A stretch of 8,918 nt of DNA from Aquimarina sp. (lineage in GTDB: Bacteria; Bacteroidota; Bacteroidia; Flavobacteriales; Flavobacteriaceae): positions 1-8,918 of the forward strand of contig NZVW01000169.1 of the NCBI GenBank assembly GCA_002697475.1, read 5' to 3'. The stretch's first letter is position 1. Each line of letters begins with the position of its first letter. Below the pieces are notes generated by a model. It was given only the letters and a program-made list of their open reading frames with translations, had not been told where the DNA came from and did not search any database. A program made the position numbers and the translations under genes. This document shows positions 1 through 6,990 of this stretch, piece after piece.

Positions 1-1346
1 GAGAATTCATGTATTGGAATAGAGAAGGGGGGGCTGTAGGTTTAATAAGCACCACCAGAGATGTTATTGTTACCTTCGGTATATCGGTTAATGACAGACT
101 AAATGAGTTTTTATTCCCTGATGGTAATGTATATCCCACCGTGGGAGAAGCCGTACGTCAACTTAAGAATTCTTATACAACTAACAGTAAACGAGTTATT
201 TTCTTCTTTGGAGATCCGGCAATGAAAATGGCTATTCCCAGTCCAGACATCAGACTTACTCAAATCAATGACATTCCTATAACCCAACAAGTAGATACTT
301 TAAAGGCACTAAGTAAAGTTAAAATTACAGGAGAAGTAGTTGATGCTTCCGGTAACGTTTTGAATAATTATAATGGTGTAGTATTTTCATCAATATACGA
401 TAAACCAATTGACAGAACTACTTTAGCTAATGATGGAGTACGTAGTAGTCAGGGTGAGCTTATAAAATTGAATTATACATCCTTAGGTTCGATATTATTT
501 AGAGGGAAGGCTTCTGTAACTAATGGGGTATTTGACTATGAATTTGTTGTTCCCAGAGATATAGCAATTCCTGTGGGTACGGGAAAAGTAAGTTTTTATG
601 CTTCTCAAAATGGTACTACAGAAGATAGGACTGGTGCTAATCAAACTATTTTGGTGGGAGGATTAAATGAAAATGCTCCGGAAGATAATACGGGGCCGCA
701 GATACAATTATTTATGAACGATGAAAGTTTTATTTCAGGAGGTGTTACAAACAGTACACCTGTTCTAATTGCCAAGTTGCAGGACGATAATGGAATAAAT
801 ACCGCTAGCGGTATAGGTCACGATATTTCTGCCATACTGGATGGAGATGAAAATAATCCTATAATTCTAAATGATTTCTACGAAACAGAACTTGATGACT
901 ATACAAGAGGCACAGTGAATTATAATTTAAAAGATCTTGATCCCGGTCTTCATACAATTACATTTAAAGGTTGGGATGTGTATAATAACTCATCTACACA
1001 AGAAATTCAATTTACAGTTGCTGAAGATGGAGGCTTTACATTGAGTAATGTGCTTAATTACCCTAACCCTTTTGTGAGCCAAACTGAATTTTGGTTTGAA
1101 CATAGTAGCGCTCCTTCTGATATTCTTGAAGTACAGGTTCAGGTATTCACAGTTTCAGGAAAAGTGGTTTGGACACAAAATCAGACATTGACGGGAAGAA
1201 CAAGTTATCGAGAAGATATTCAATGGAATGGAAGAGACGATTTCGGAGATAAATTAGGAAAAGGAGTATATGTATATAAGATATCTGTAAAATCCACGTT
1301 AACTAATGAGCGAGTAGAAAAATTTGAGAAGCTCGTTATCCTTTAA
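1..1346 (+). CDS. porU: Type IX secretion sortase PorU, C-terminal part (5' end outside window)
   Basis: This is the end of a C25 (gingipain-type) cysteine peptidase of the PorU family. In the type IX secretion system, PorU works at the cell surface, removing the C-terminal signal of cargo proteins and attaching them to an anchor. The frame is open from base 3, upstream of the first ATG at 9, so the gene is cut by the window edge and that ATG is internal. Visible parts in order are the end of the C25 domain (GLISTTR at about 39-59, GDPAMKMAIPSP at 210-245), an Ig-like beta region (about 693-1030), and a C-terminal sorting domain (about 1035-1343) with YPNPF at 1059-1073, VFTVSGKVV and GKGVYVYKI. 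The catalytic His and Cys should lie upstream and cannot be checked. PorU is known to carry a C-terminal domain of its own. A generic C25 cargo protease is the alternative, but the adjacent porV makes PorU much more likely. Confidence 0.9.
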   Translation, partial: EFMYWNREGGAVGLISTTRDVIVTFGISVNDRLNEFLFPDGNVYPTVGEAVRQLKNSYTTNSKRVIFFFGDPAMKMAIPSPDIRLTQINDIPITQQVDTLKALSKVKITGEVVDASGNVLNNYNGVVFSSIYDKPIDRTTLANDGVRSSQGELIKLNYTSLGSILFRGKASVTNGVFDYEFVVPRDIAIPVGTGKVSFYASQNGTTEDRTGANQTILVGGLNENAPEDNTGPQIQLFMNDESFISGGVTNSTPVLIAKLQDDNGINTASGIGHDISAILDGDENNPIILNDFYETELDDYTRGTVNYNLKDLDPGLHTITFKGWDVYNNSSTQEIQFTVAEDGGFTLSNVLNYPNPFVSQTEFWFEHSSAPSDILEVQVQVFTVSGKVVWTQNQTLTGRTSYREDIQWNGRDDFGDKLGKGVYVYKISVKSTLTNERVEKFEKLVIL

Positions 1347-1389
1347 TTACTAAATAACTATATATTTGTCTAAATTCAATTTTCACATT

Positions 1390-2547
1390 ATGAAAAAAAC
1401 GATCATCCTTGGGCTGGTTTTTTTTATGTTTTTCAACTTAAAAACATTTGCTCAAGAGAATAGAAGGGTAATAACTACAGCAGTTCCTTTTTTATTAATT
1501 GCTGCAGATGCAAGAGCAGCTGGTCTTGCTGATCAGGGGGTTGCAACATCTGCTGATGTCTTTTCACAGCAGTGGAATCCTGCAAAATATACATTTTCCA
1601 AAGTTAAGCACGGTGTTGGGGTAAACTATACACCTTATCTAAGTAGCTTGGTTAATGATATTGGTCTAGGTAATCTAACCTATTATAATAGATTTGGCGA
1701 AGATGGAAGAAGTGCTTTTGCAGCAAGTTTTAAATATTTTAGCCTAGGTGAAATTGAGTTTAGAGAAAATGCCAATGATTTAGGTTTGACTCAACAACCT
1801 AATGAGTTAACAATTGATGTTTCTTATGCGCTTAAGTTGAGCGAAACATTCTCCATGGCCGTTTCGGGTAGATATTTAAGATCAGATTTAAGACTACAGG
1901 GCACAGGGGCTGACGCAACAGCAGCTGGTAGTTTTGGTGTAGATATAGCAGGTTTTTATCAAAGCGATGAAATAGCTTTTGATTCCTTTAATGGTAGATG
2001 GAGAGCAGGTTTCAACATTTCTAATATAGGTCCAAAAATTAAATATGACGATGCAGGACAGGAAAACTTTATACCTACCAATTTTAGGTTAGGTGCTGGT
2101 TTTGATTTTATTTTTGATGAATATAATAAAGTTACTCCAAGCTTAGAGTTAAGCAAATTACTAGTTCCTACCCCAAAGGATTTTGATGGCGATGGGGATA
2201 TAGACGCTGAAGATGCACAAGAGTATCAGGATATCAGCTCATTTGGAGCTATATTTTCTTCGTGGGGAGATGCCCCTGATGGTTTCAGTGAGGAGCTTAA
2301 AGAATTTACCTGGTCACTTGGGGCTGAATATATGTATAGAGATGTTTTCGCTTTTAGAGCAGGATACTTCAATGAAAGTGAAGAAAAAGGAGCCCGTAAA
2401 TTTGTTTCTATGGGAGCAGGGTTTAAATATTCATCAATAGGAATCGATCTTTCGTATTTATTTTCTACTTCTTCTATAAAGAGTCCGTTAGAGAATACTT
2501 TACGTTTCGGACTGACATTTAACTTTGGAGACGAGTATTACGACTAA
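1390..2547 (+). CDS. porV: Type IX secretion outer-membrane protein PorV (LptO)
   Basis: This is PorV, a beta-barrel outer-membrane protein that shuttles type IX cargo from the translocon to the PorU sortase complex. I chose ATG 1390 (385 residues) over the in-frame TTG at 1366, because it places a clean signal peptide at the N-terminus: MKK, a hydrophobic run, then LKTFA with likely cleavage after residue 21. The rest alternates short amphipathic strands and glycine-rich turns, including YSLFSTSS- and FGLTFNF-like strands near the C-terminus, as expected for a FadL-like barrel. A segment near residue 264 reads as a 12-residue EF-hand-type loop (D1, D3, D5, G6, I8, D12). It is followed by a conserved-looking stretch, GDAPDGFSEELKEFTWSLGAEY. 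The gene starts 43 nt after porU, with no terminator between, so co-transcription is likely. A hairpin terminator follows. Confidence 0.93.
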   Translation: MKKTIILGLVFFMFFNLKTFAQENRRVITTAVPFLLIAADARAAGLADQGVATSADVFSQQWNPAKYTFSKVKHGVGVNYTPYLSSLVNDIGLGNLTYYNRFGEDGRSAFAASFKYFSLGEIEFRENANDLGLTQQPNELTIDVSYALKLSETFSMAVSGRYLRSDLRLQGTGADATAAGSFGVDIAGFYQSDEIAFDSFNGRWRAGFNISNIGPKIKYDDAGQENFIPTNFRLGAGFDFIFDEYNKVTPSLELSKLLVPTPKDFDGDGDIDAEDAQEYQDISSFGAIFSSWGDAPDGFSEELKEFTWSLGAEYMYRDVFAFRAGYFNESEEKGARKFVSMGAGFKYSSIGIDLSYLFSTSSIKSPLENTLRFGLTFNFGDEYYD

Positions 2548-2567
2548 GTAGTTTTAAAAAAAGATAT

Positions 2568-2605
2568 AAAAAAGTATCAAGTCAGTTAGATTTGATACTT
2601 TTTTT
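2568..2605 (+). terminator. Rho-independent-type terminator after porV
   Basis: A 13-bp perfect stem (2568-2580 with 2592-2604) encloses an 11-nt loop, and its 3' arm is a T-run. The stem core is GTATCAA/TTGATAC, flanked by A and T tracts. The A tract on the left arm means it could also work for transcripts from the opposite strand. It lies 20 nt after the porV stop codon and separates the porU-porV unit from cdd. Confidence 0.85.
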
Positions 2606-2639
2606 GTTTATTGTAACTTGTTATTGAGGATATAAAGGA

Positions 2640-3122
2640 ATGAAAAAAATAGAAATACAGGCGACATTGGATGTCTTTGATACTTTAGACGAAACAACTA
2701 AAGAAATTCAGGAGCTAATGTTGAAAGCTGTAGCCATAAGGGATAAAGCATATGCTCCGTATTCAGATTTTCTTGTTGGAGCGGCAATTCTAATGGATAA
2801 TGGTGAAATTGTGACAGGCAATAATCAGGAAAATGCTTCGTACCCTTCCGGGTTATGTGCAGAAAGAACAGCTATCTATTATGCAGGTGCTAATTACCCT
2901 GGAGTTGGTATTAAAACCATTGCGTTATCTGCTAAGTCTCAGAGATATCAGTTAATAACACCTGTCCCTCCCTGTGGTGCCTGCAGACAATCAATCGCCG
3001 AGTATGAACAGAATCAGAAAAAACCTATTGAAATCTATTTTATGGGTGAGACCGGAAAAGTAGTAAAATCAAATTCATTAGCAGACTTGCTACCTCTATC
3101 TTTTGATAGCTCATATCTCTAA
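2640..3122 (+). CDS. cdd: Cytidine deaminase
   Basis: This 160-residue protein is a cytidine/deoxycytidine deaminase, converting cytidine to uridine in cytosolic pyrimidine salvage. The zinc site is complete: C73-A-E75 in GLCAERTAI and C112-G-A-C115 in PCGACRQ. Three cysteine ligands are typical of the small tetrameric enzymes, and E75 is the expected proton shuttle. The NQENASYPSG stretch before C73 matches the nucleoside-binding segment of the family. About 20 residues (MKKIEIQATLDVFDTL...) precede the usual start of the fold, a modest extension. ATG 2640 is supported by the purine-rich AAAGGA just before it. The gene sits alone between the porV terminator and the pdhA leader. I see no clear promoter or strong terminator of its own, so some read-through into pdhA is possible. 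Confidence 0.95.
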   Translation: MKKIEIQATLDVFDTLDETTKEIQELMLKAVAIRDKAYAPYSDFLVGAAILMDNGEIVTGNNQENASYPSGLCAERTAIYYAGANYPGVGIKTIALSAKSQRYQLITPVPPCGACRQSIAEYEQNQKKPIEIYFMGETGKVVKSNSLADLLPLSFDSSYL

Positions 3123-3155
3123 CGTTTTCGTTGATTTTATAAGAAAACTACTTTT

Positions 3156-3208
3156 CACTTAATTTCTAATATGTTATTTTTGTTTTTCGTTTATTCCGAA
3201 ATTAAGTG
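3156..3208. repeat. 11-bp perfect inverted repeat upstream of pdhA
   Basis: CACTTAATTTC at 3156-3166 is matched exactly by its reverse complement GAAATTAAGTG at 3198-3208. The arms are separated by 31 nt, and their centres are 42 bp apart. The candidate -7 promoter element lies between the arms. There is no T-run after the right arm, so a terminator is unlikely. It could be a two-site operator or a long-loop RNA hairpin. The function is inferred; the repeat itself is directly visible. Confidence 0.6.
3175..3182 (+). promoter_or_regulatory. Candidate Bacteroidota-type -7 promoter element for pdhA
   Basis: TATTTTTG matches all fixed positions of the Bacteroidota -7 consensus TAnnTTTG. A matching -33 TTG is not found at the usual distance; the nearest candidate is an imperfect TTTTC at 3152-3156, with an 18-nt spacer. 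The element would place transcription start roughly 90 nt before the pdhA start codon. In such AT-rich sequence an 8-mer of this kind can occur by chance. Confidence 0.35.
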
Positions 3209-3278
3209 TGTAAACGTTAAATTTCTAAAAAGGTTGGTAGATTGCTAACTATACAAGTGAAATAATAGAACATTTTCA

Positions 3279-4277
3279 ATGAAAGAAATAACCAAAGAAG
3301 TCTACCTTAATTGGTATGAGGAAATGCTATTCTGGCGTAAATTTGAGGATAAACTGGCTCAAGTATATATTCAACAAAAGGTAAGAGGTTTTCTTCATCT
3401 TTATAACGGACAGGAAGCTATATTGGCTGGAGCGTTACACGCTATGGATCTTACCAAAGATCGTATGATAACGGCTTATAGGAATCACGTACAACCAATA
3501 GGTATGGGTGAGGATCCAAAACGTGTGATGGCAGAATTGTATGGAAAAGGGACAGGGACTTCTCAAGGTTTAGGAGGGTCAATGCATATTTTTTCTAAAG
3601 AACATAGATTTTATGGCGGACACGGGATTGTAGGAGGACAGATTCCTTTAGGTGCAGGATTAGCTTTCGCAGATAAATATCACGGCAGGGATGCGGTTAC
3701 CTTAACCTTTATGGGAGATGGAGCAACACGCCAGGGATCTCTTCATGAAACGTTCAATCTAGCAATGCTATGGAATTTACCAGTGGTTTTCTGCGTTGAA
3801 AATAACGGTTATGCTATGGGGACTTCTGTAGCCAGAACTGCTAATCATACGGATATCTGGAAACTTGGTTTAGGTTATGAAATGCCTTGCGGACCAGTCG
3901 ATGCAATGAATCCGGTCAAAGTTGCAGAAGCTTTTAGCGAAGCTATCGAAAGAGCTAGATCCGGAGGAGGGCCAACTTTCTTAGAATTGAAAACATATCG
4001 TTATAGAGGACACTCTATGAGTGACGCTCAAAAATATCGTACTAAAGAAGAAGTTGCAGAATATCAAAAAATAGATCCTATTACTCAAGTGCTTGATGTA
4101 ATTAAAGAAAAAGGATATGCAACTGAAGACGAAATTAAAACAATTGATGAAAGAGTAAAAGACAGGGTGAAGGAATGTGAAAAATTCGCTGAAGAGTCAC
4201 CATTCCCTGAAAAAAATGTAATGTATGATGTCGTTTACGAGCAGGAGGATTATCCGTTTTTACCACACAAATTATAA
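3279..4277 (+). CDS. pdhA: Pyruvate dehydrogenase E1 component, alpha subunit
   Basis: This 332-residue protein is the alpha subunit of a heterotetrameric thiamine-diphosphate E1. With E1 beta it decarboxylates pyruvate and passes the acetyl group to the lipoyl groups of E2 in the cytosolic pyruvate dehydrogenase complex. The thiamine-diphosphate motif is present as GDGA from residue 146, followed by 26 residues and N175-N176. Other family landmarks are GGHGIVGGQIPLGAGLA and YRYRGHSMSD (H245, S246), the loop that carries the regulatory serine in mitochondrial E1 alpha. Length is normal for bacterial E1 alpha. The E2 gene follows after 6 nt, which supports pyruvate rather than branched-chain specificity only indirectly; the sequence resembles PDH-type E1 alpha throughout. 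The partner E1 beta gene is not in the window. ATG 3279 is the first in-frame start and has no Shine-Dalgarno. Confidence 0.93.
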   Translation: MKEITKEVYLNWYEEMLFWRKFEDKLAQVYIQQKVRGFLHLYNGQEAILAGALHAMDLTKDRMITAYRNHVQPIGMGEDPKRVMAELYGKGTGTSQGLGGSMHIFSKEHRFYGGHGIVGGQIPLGAGLAFADKYHGRDAVTLTFMGDGATRQGSLHETFNLAMLWNLPVVFCVENNGYAMGTSVARTANHTDIWKLGLGYEMPCGPVDAMNPVKVAEAFSEAIERARSGGGPTFLELKTYRYRGHSMSDAQKYRTKEEVAEYQKIDPITQVLDVIKEKGYATEDEIKTIDERVKDRVKECEKFAEESPFPEKNVMYDVVYEQEDYPFLPHKL

Positions 4278-4283
4278 ATATTT

Positions 4284-5933
4284 ATGGCTGAAGTAATAAA
4301 AATGCCCAGACTAAGTGATACCATGGAAGAAGGAACTGTGGCAAAATGGTTAGTTAAAAAGGGTGATAAGATAAGTGAAGGAGATATTTTAGCAGAAATA
4401 GAAACCGACAAGGCAACTATGGAATTTGAGTCTTTTTACGAAGGGACTCTGTTACATATAGGAGTTGAAGAGGGGGATACTGCGCCAGTGGATCAGTTAC
4501 TAGCCATCATCGGTGATGAGGGAGAGGATATCTCTTCTTTGTTAAATGGTAAAGAGGATTCAAAGGACAGTAAAGAAGATAATGAAAAAGCAGGGGATTC
4601 ATCCCAACCTGAAGAAGATTCTAACGATAGTGATACCGATAATACTGATGTTCCTGAAGGTGTTGAAGTAATTACGATGCCTCGTCTTAGTGATACTATG
4701 GAAGAAGGGACTGTAGCTAGTTGGTTAAAAAAGGTGGGAGATAAGGTTGAAGAAGGAGATATCCTTGCAGAAATAGAAACCGACAAGGCTACTATGGAAT
4801 TTGAATCATTCTATAGTGGTACATTATTACATATTGGTATTGAAGAAGGACAAACTGCTCCTGTAGATGCCCTATTAGCAATTATCGGACCTGAAGGAAC
4901 TGATGTCTCGGGTATTAAGGAAGGTAAAAGTTCAGGAAGCAAAGCTAAGTCAGCTGATGCTCCAAAAAAAGAAGACACTGATAAAAAAGAATCAAGTGAA
5001 TCTTCATCACAGAAAGAACAAACATCTTCGAATACTGATGGGGGTAGAATATTTGTTTCTCCTTTAGCTAAAAAAATCGCAGAAGATAAGGGTATCGATC
5101 TTTCTAAAGTAAAAGGTACGGGAGAAAACGGTCGAATTATTAAGAAAGATGTGGAGTCGTATAAGCCTTCAGAAGAAAAAGCACAACCTGCTTCTGCTTC
5201 AACAGAAAAAGCAACTACGTCACAGGTACAAGCGTTTACTCCTGCAGGAGAAGTAAGTTTTGAAGAGGTCAAAAACTCTCAAATGCGTAAAACTATAGCG
5301 CGCAGATTAGGAGAGTCTAAATTTACGGCACCCCATTATTATTTAACTATTGAAGTAGATATGGAAAACGCCATGACTTCAAGAAAAAATATTAATGAGC
5401 TACCTGATACCAAAGTGTCATTTAATGATATGGTAGTAAAAGCCTGTGCTATGGCACTACGTAAGCACCCTCAGGTAAATACACAATGGACAGAAAATGT
5501 TACTAAATATGCAAAGCATATAAGTATTGGAGTTGCGGTTGCGGTGGATGAAGGACTTGTAGTACCTGTATTACCTTTTACAGATCAAATGTCATTAACT
5601 CAGATTGGATCAAAAGTAAAAGAGCTGGCAGGTAAAGCAAGGGATAAAAAATTGACCCCTCAGGAAATGGATGGCAGTACATTTACGGTTTCAAACCTGG
5701 GAATGTTTGGTATACAGGAGTTTACCTCGATTATCAATCAGCCTAACTCGGCAATTCTATCCGTAGGAGCAATTGTTGAAAAACCAGTTGTGAAGAATGG
5801 TCAGATCGTAGTAGGTAACACCATGAAAGTTACACTGGCTTGTGATCACAGAACAGTTGATGGTGCTACTGGAGCTCAGTTCCTGCAGACATTAAAACAA
5901 TATCTTGAAAACCCGGTAACTATGCTTGCTTAA
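4284..5933 (+). CDS. pdhC: Pyruvate dehydrogenase E2, dihydrolipoamide acetyltransferase with two lipoyl domains
   Basis: This 549-residue E2 (also named aceF) transfers acetyl groups from E1 to coenzyme A and forms the core of the pyruvate dehydrogenase complex. In order it has lipoyl domain 1 (residues 1-77, lipoyl lysine K43 in ETDKATMEF), an acidic linker, lipoyl domain 2 (about 127-202, K168), a second charged linker, the peripheral subunit-binding domain (about 258-293, VSPLAKKIAEDKGID...GRIIKKDV), a third linker, and the acyltransferase domain (about 328-549). The acyltransferase domain carries the catalytic motif H522-R-T-V-D526-G. The linkers are rich in Asp, Glu, Lys and Ser rather than the Ala/Pro-rich linkers known from enterobacterial E2. 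It is surely co-transcribed with pdhA, 6 nt upstream, and ends before a strong terminator. No E3 gene is adjacent. Branched-chain or 2-oxoglutarate E2 is less likely, given two lipoyl domains and the E1 alpha type. Confidence 0.95.
   Translation: MAEVIKMPRLSDTMEEGTVAKWLVKKGDKISEGDILAEIETDKATMEFESFYEGTLLHIGVEEGDTAPVDQLLAIIGDEGEDISSLLNGKEDSKDSKEDNEKAGDSSQPEEDSNDSDTDNTDVPEGVEVITMPRLSDTMEEGTVASWLKKVGDKVEEGDILAEIETDKATMEFESFYSGTLLHIGIEEGQTAPVDALLAIIGPEGTDVSGIKEGKSSGSKAKSADAPKKEDTDKKESSESSSQKEQTSSNTDGGRIFVSPLAKKIAEDKGIDLSKVKGTGENGRIIKKDVESYKPSEEKAQPASASTEKATTSQVQAFTPAGEVSFEEVKNSQMRKTIARRLGESKFTAPHYYLTIEVDMENAMTSRKNINELPDTKVSFNDMVVKACAMALRKHPQVNTQWTENVTKYAKHISIGVAVAVDEGLVVPVLPFTDQMSLTQIGSKVKELAGKARDKKLTPQEMDGSTFTVSNLGMFGIQEFTSIINQPNSAILSVGAIVEKPVVKNGQIVVGNTMKVTLACDHRTVDGATGAQFLQTLKQYLENPVTMLA
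4287..4889 (+). repeat. Tandem lipoyl-domain repeat inside the E2 gene
   Basis: Two copies of a lipoyl-domain module occur at about 4287-4514 and 4662-4889, offset by exactly 375 bp (125 codons). Around the lipoylation site the DNA is nearly identical: 4392-4429 and 4767-4804 differ at one position in 38. The modules encode the same RLSDTMEEGTVA...GDILAEIETDKATMEFESF backbone, with divergence at the edges. Confidence 0.9.
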
Positions 5934-5958
5934 GTATAGATCTTAATCTTATATATTC

Positions 5959-5988
5959 AAAATCCCGTATAACTTACGGGATTTTTTA
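5959..5988 (+). terminator. Rho-independent terminator after the pdhA-E2 unit
   Basis: An 11-bp perfect stem, AAAATCCCGTA (5959-5969) with TACGGGATTTT (5975-5985), encloses the 5-nt loop TAACT. The T-run at 5982-5987 overlaps the end of the stem. It starts 25 nt after the E2 stop codon. The symmetry of the A and T tracts might allow it to act in both directions. Confidence 0.92.
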
Positions 5989-6015
5989 TCTTTATAACTT
6001 ATAAAAAAATCTTAT

Positions 6016-6978
6016 ATGTCATCAATCAAATTATTTCAAATTACTATTCTGGTTTTAAGTGTTAATCTCTTTGTAGTATCAGGATGTGCCCAAGAGTCAA
6101 AGAATACTGAGGAACTTACCTATGTTTCTAACACCATGGATTATCTAACCTCTGATGAGCTAGAGGGTAGAAAAGCGGGTACTGAAGGCTATCAAAAGGC
6201 TGTCGAATATGTGGAAAAGGAATTTAAATCCAAGGGTTTGAATCCTTATTTTGAATCTTATAGAGATGTATTTGATGCTAAAGGTAATGAAACGTATAAT
6301 GTTGTAGCCTATCTTGAAGGTACAGATAAAACTTTAGCCAAAGAATTGGTAATCATAGGAGCACATCTTGATCATATTGGTACCGGAAAAATTACGAATG
6401 GAGATGAAATCGCTAACGGAGCTAATGATAATGCTTCAGGGAGTACTGCTGTTTTGGCATTGGCTGAGCATTTTGCAGGACTTAAGGCTAACAAGAGGAG
6501 CATATTGTTTGTACTGTTCGGTGCTGAGGAAATGGGACTTCTAGGTTCAGATCATTTAGCGAAAAGACTAAAAGAAAAGAATGTTGATGTATATACGATG
6601 ATTAATTTTGAAATGATCGGAGTGCCTTTAAATGACAAAGCTTATATGGCCTATCTGACAGGGTATGAATTATCAAATATGGCAGATAAAATCAATGAAT
6701 ACTCAGGAGAGGAGATTATTGGTTACCTTCCGAAAGCAAAGGAATATCAGTTGTTTAAAAGAAGTGATAACTATGCCTTTTATAAAGAATATAAGATACC
6801 TGCACAAACAATTTCAACTTTTGATTTTACGAATTACGATTATTATCATCACGTAGATGATGAAGCAGAATATATGAATTATGAATTTATGGAAGAATTA
6901 ATTCATAAGATGAAAACTCCACTTCTGGAAATCGCAAACTCTGATCAGAAGGAAATTGTAATGAAGGATAATCAATAG
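6016..6978 (+). CDS. M28-family zinc metallopeptidase lipoprotein (aminopeptidase-like)
   Basis: This 320-residue M28 peptidase probably removes N-terminal residues from peptides in the periplasm or at the cell surface. The N-terminus is a lipoprotein signal: a hydrophobic stretch ending VVSG-C24, so the mature protein should be lipid-anchored at C24. The co-catalytic zinc set is complete: H117-L-D119 in GAHLDHIG, bridging D138 in GANDNASGST, E171-E172 in FGAEEMGLLGS (general base and ligand), E199 in NFEMIG, and H278/H279 in YYHHVDDEAEY. E199 takes the ligand place that is Asp in many members and Glu in others. The substrate cannot be read from the sequence; glutaminyl-cyclase-like members share the fold. 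It follows the pdh terminator, so it should start a new transcript, but I see only a weak -7-like TATCTTTA at 5987-5994. The SDR gene follows closely. Confidence 0.88.
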   Translation: MSSIKLFQITILVLSVNLFVVSGCAQESKNTEELTYVSNTMDYLTSDELEGRKAGTEGYQKAVEYVEKEFKSKGLNPYFESYRDVFDAKGNETYNVVAYLEGTDKTLAKELVIIGAHLDHIGTGKITNGDEIANGANDNASGSTAVLALAEHFAGLKANKRSILFVLFGAEEMGLLGSDHLAKRLKEKNVDVYTMINFEMIGVPLNDKAYMAYLTGYELSNMADKINEYSGEEIIGYLPKAKEYQLFKRSDNYAFYKEYKIPAQTISTFDFTNYDYYHHVDDEAEYMNYEFMEELIHKMKTPLLEIANSDQKEIVMKDNQ

Positions 6979-6990
6979 AGAGTATTGAAC

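Noticed and set aside
1366..1389. Upstream TTG start for porV
   Set aside because: It would add eight residues in front of an otherwise ideal signal peptide; ATG 1390 is the better start.
2213..2440. Plus-strand open frame of 75 codons within porV, and a minus-strand one at 1959-2156
   Set aside because: Both lie wholly inside porV in other frames and show no independent features.
3124..3148. GTTTTC...GAAAAC hairpin just after cdd as a terminator
   Set aside because: The stem is only 6 bp, the loop is 13 nt and no T-run follows, so it is too weak to call.
3171..3248. A 25-codon open frame (ATG 3171 to TAA 3246) in the pdhA leader, as a possible leader peptide
   Set aside because: It is short, AT-rich and overlaps the candidate -7 element, so the likely transcript would not contain its start codon. 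No regulatory codon run or attenuator hairpin follows.
4493..5272. Two long open frames on the minus strand (97 and 153 codons) inside the E2 gene
   Set aside because: They lie opposite the lipoyl domains and Glu/Ser/Lys-rich linkers, whose codon bias keeps the reverse frame open. The serine-rich products resemble nothing, and the + strand gene is certain.
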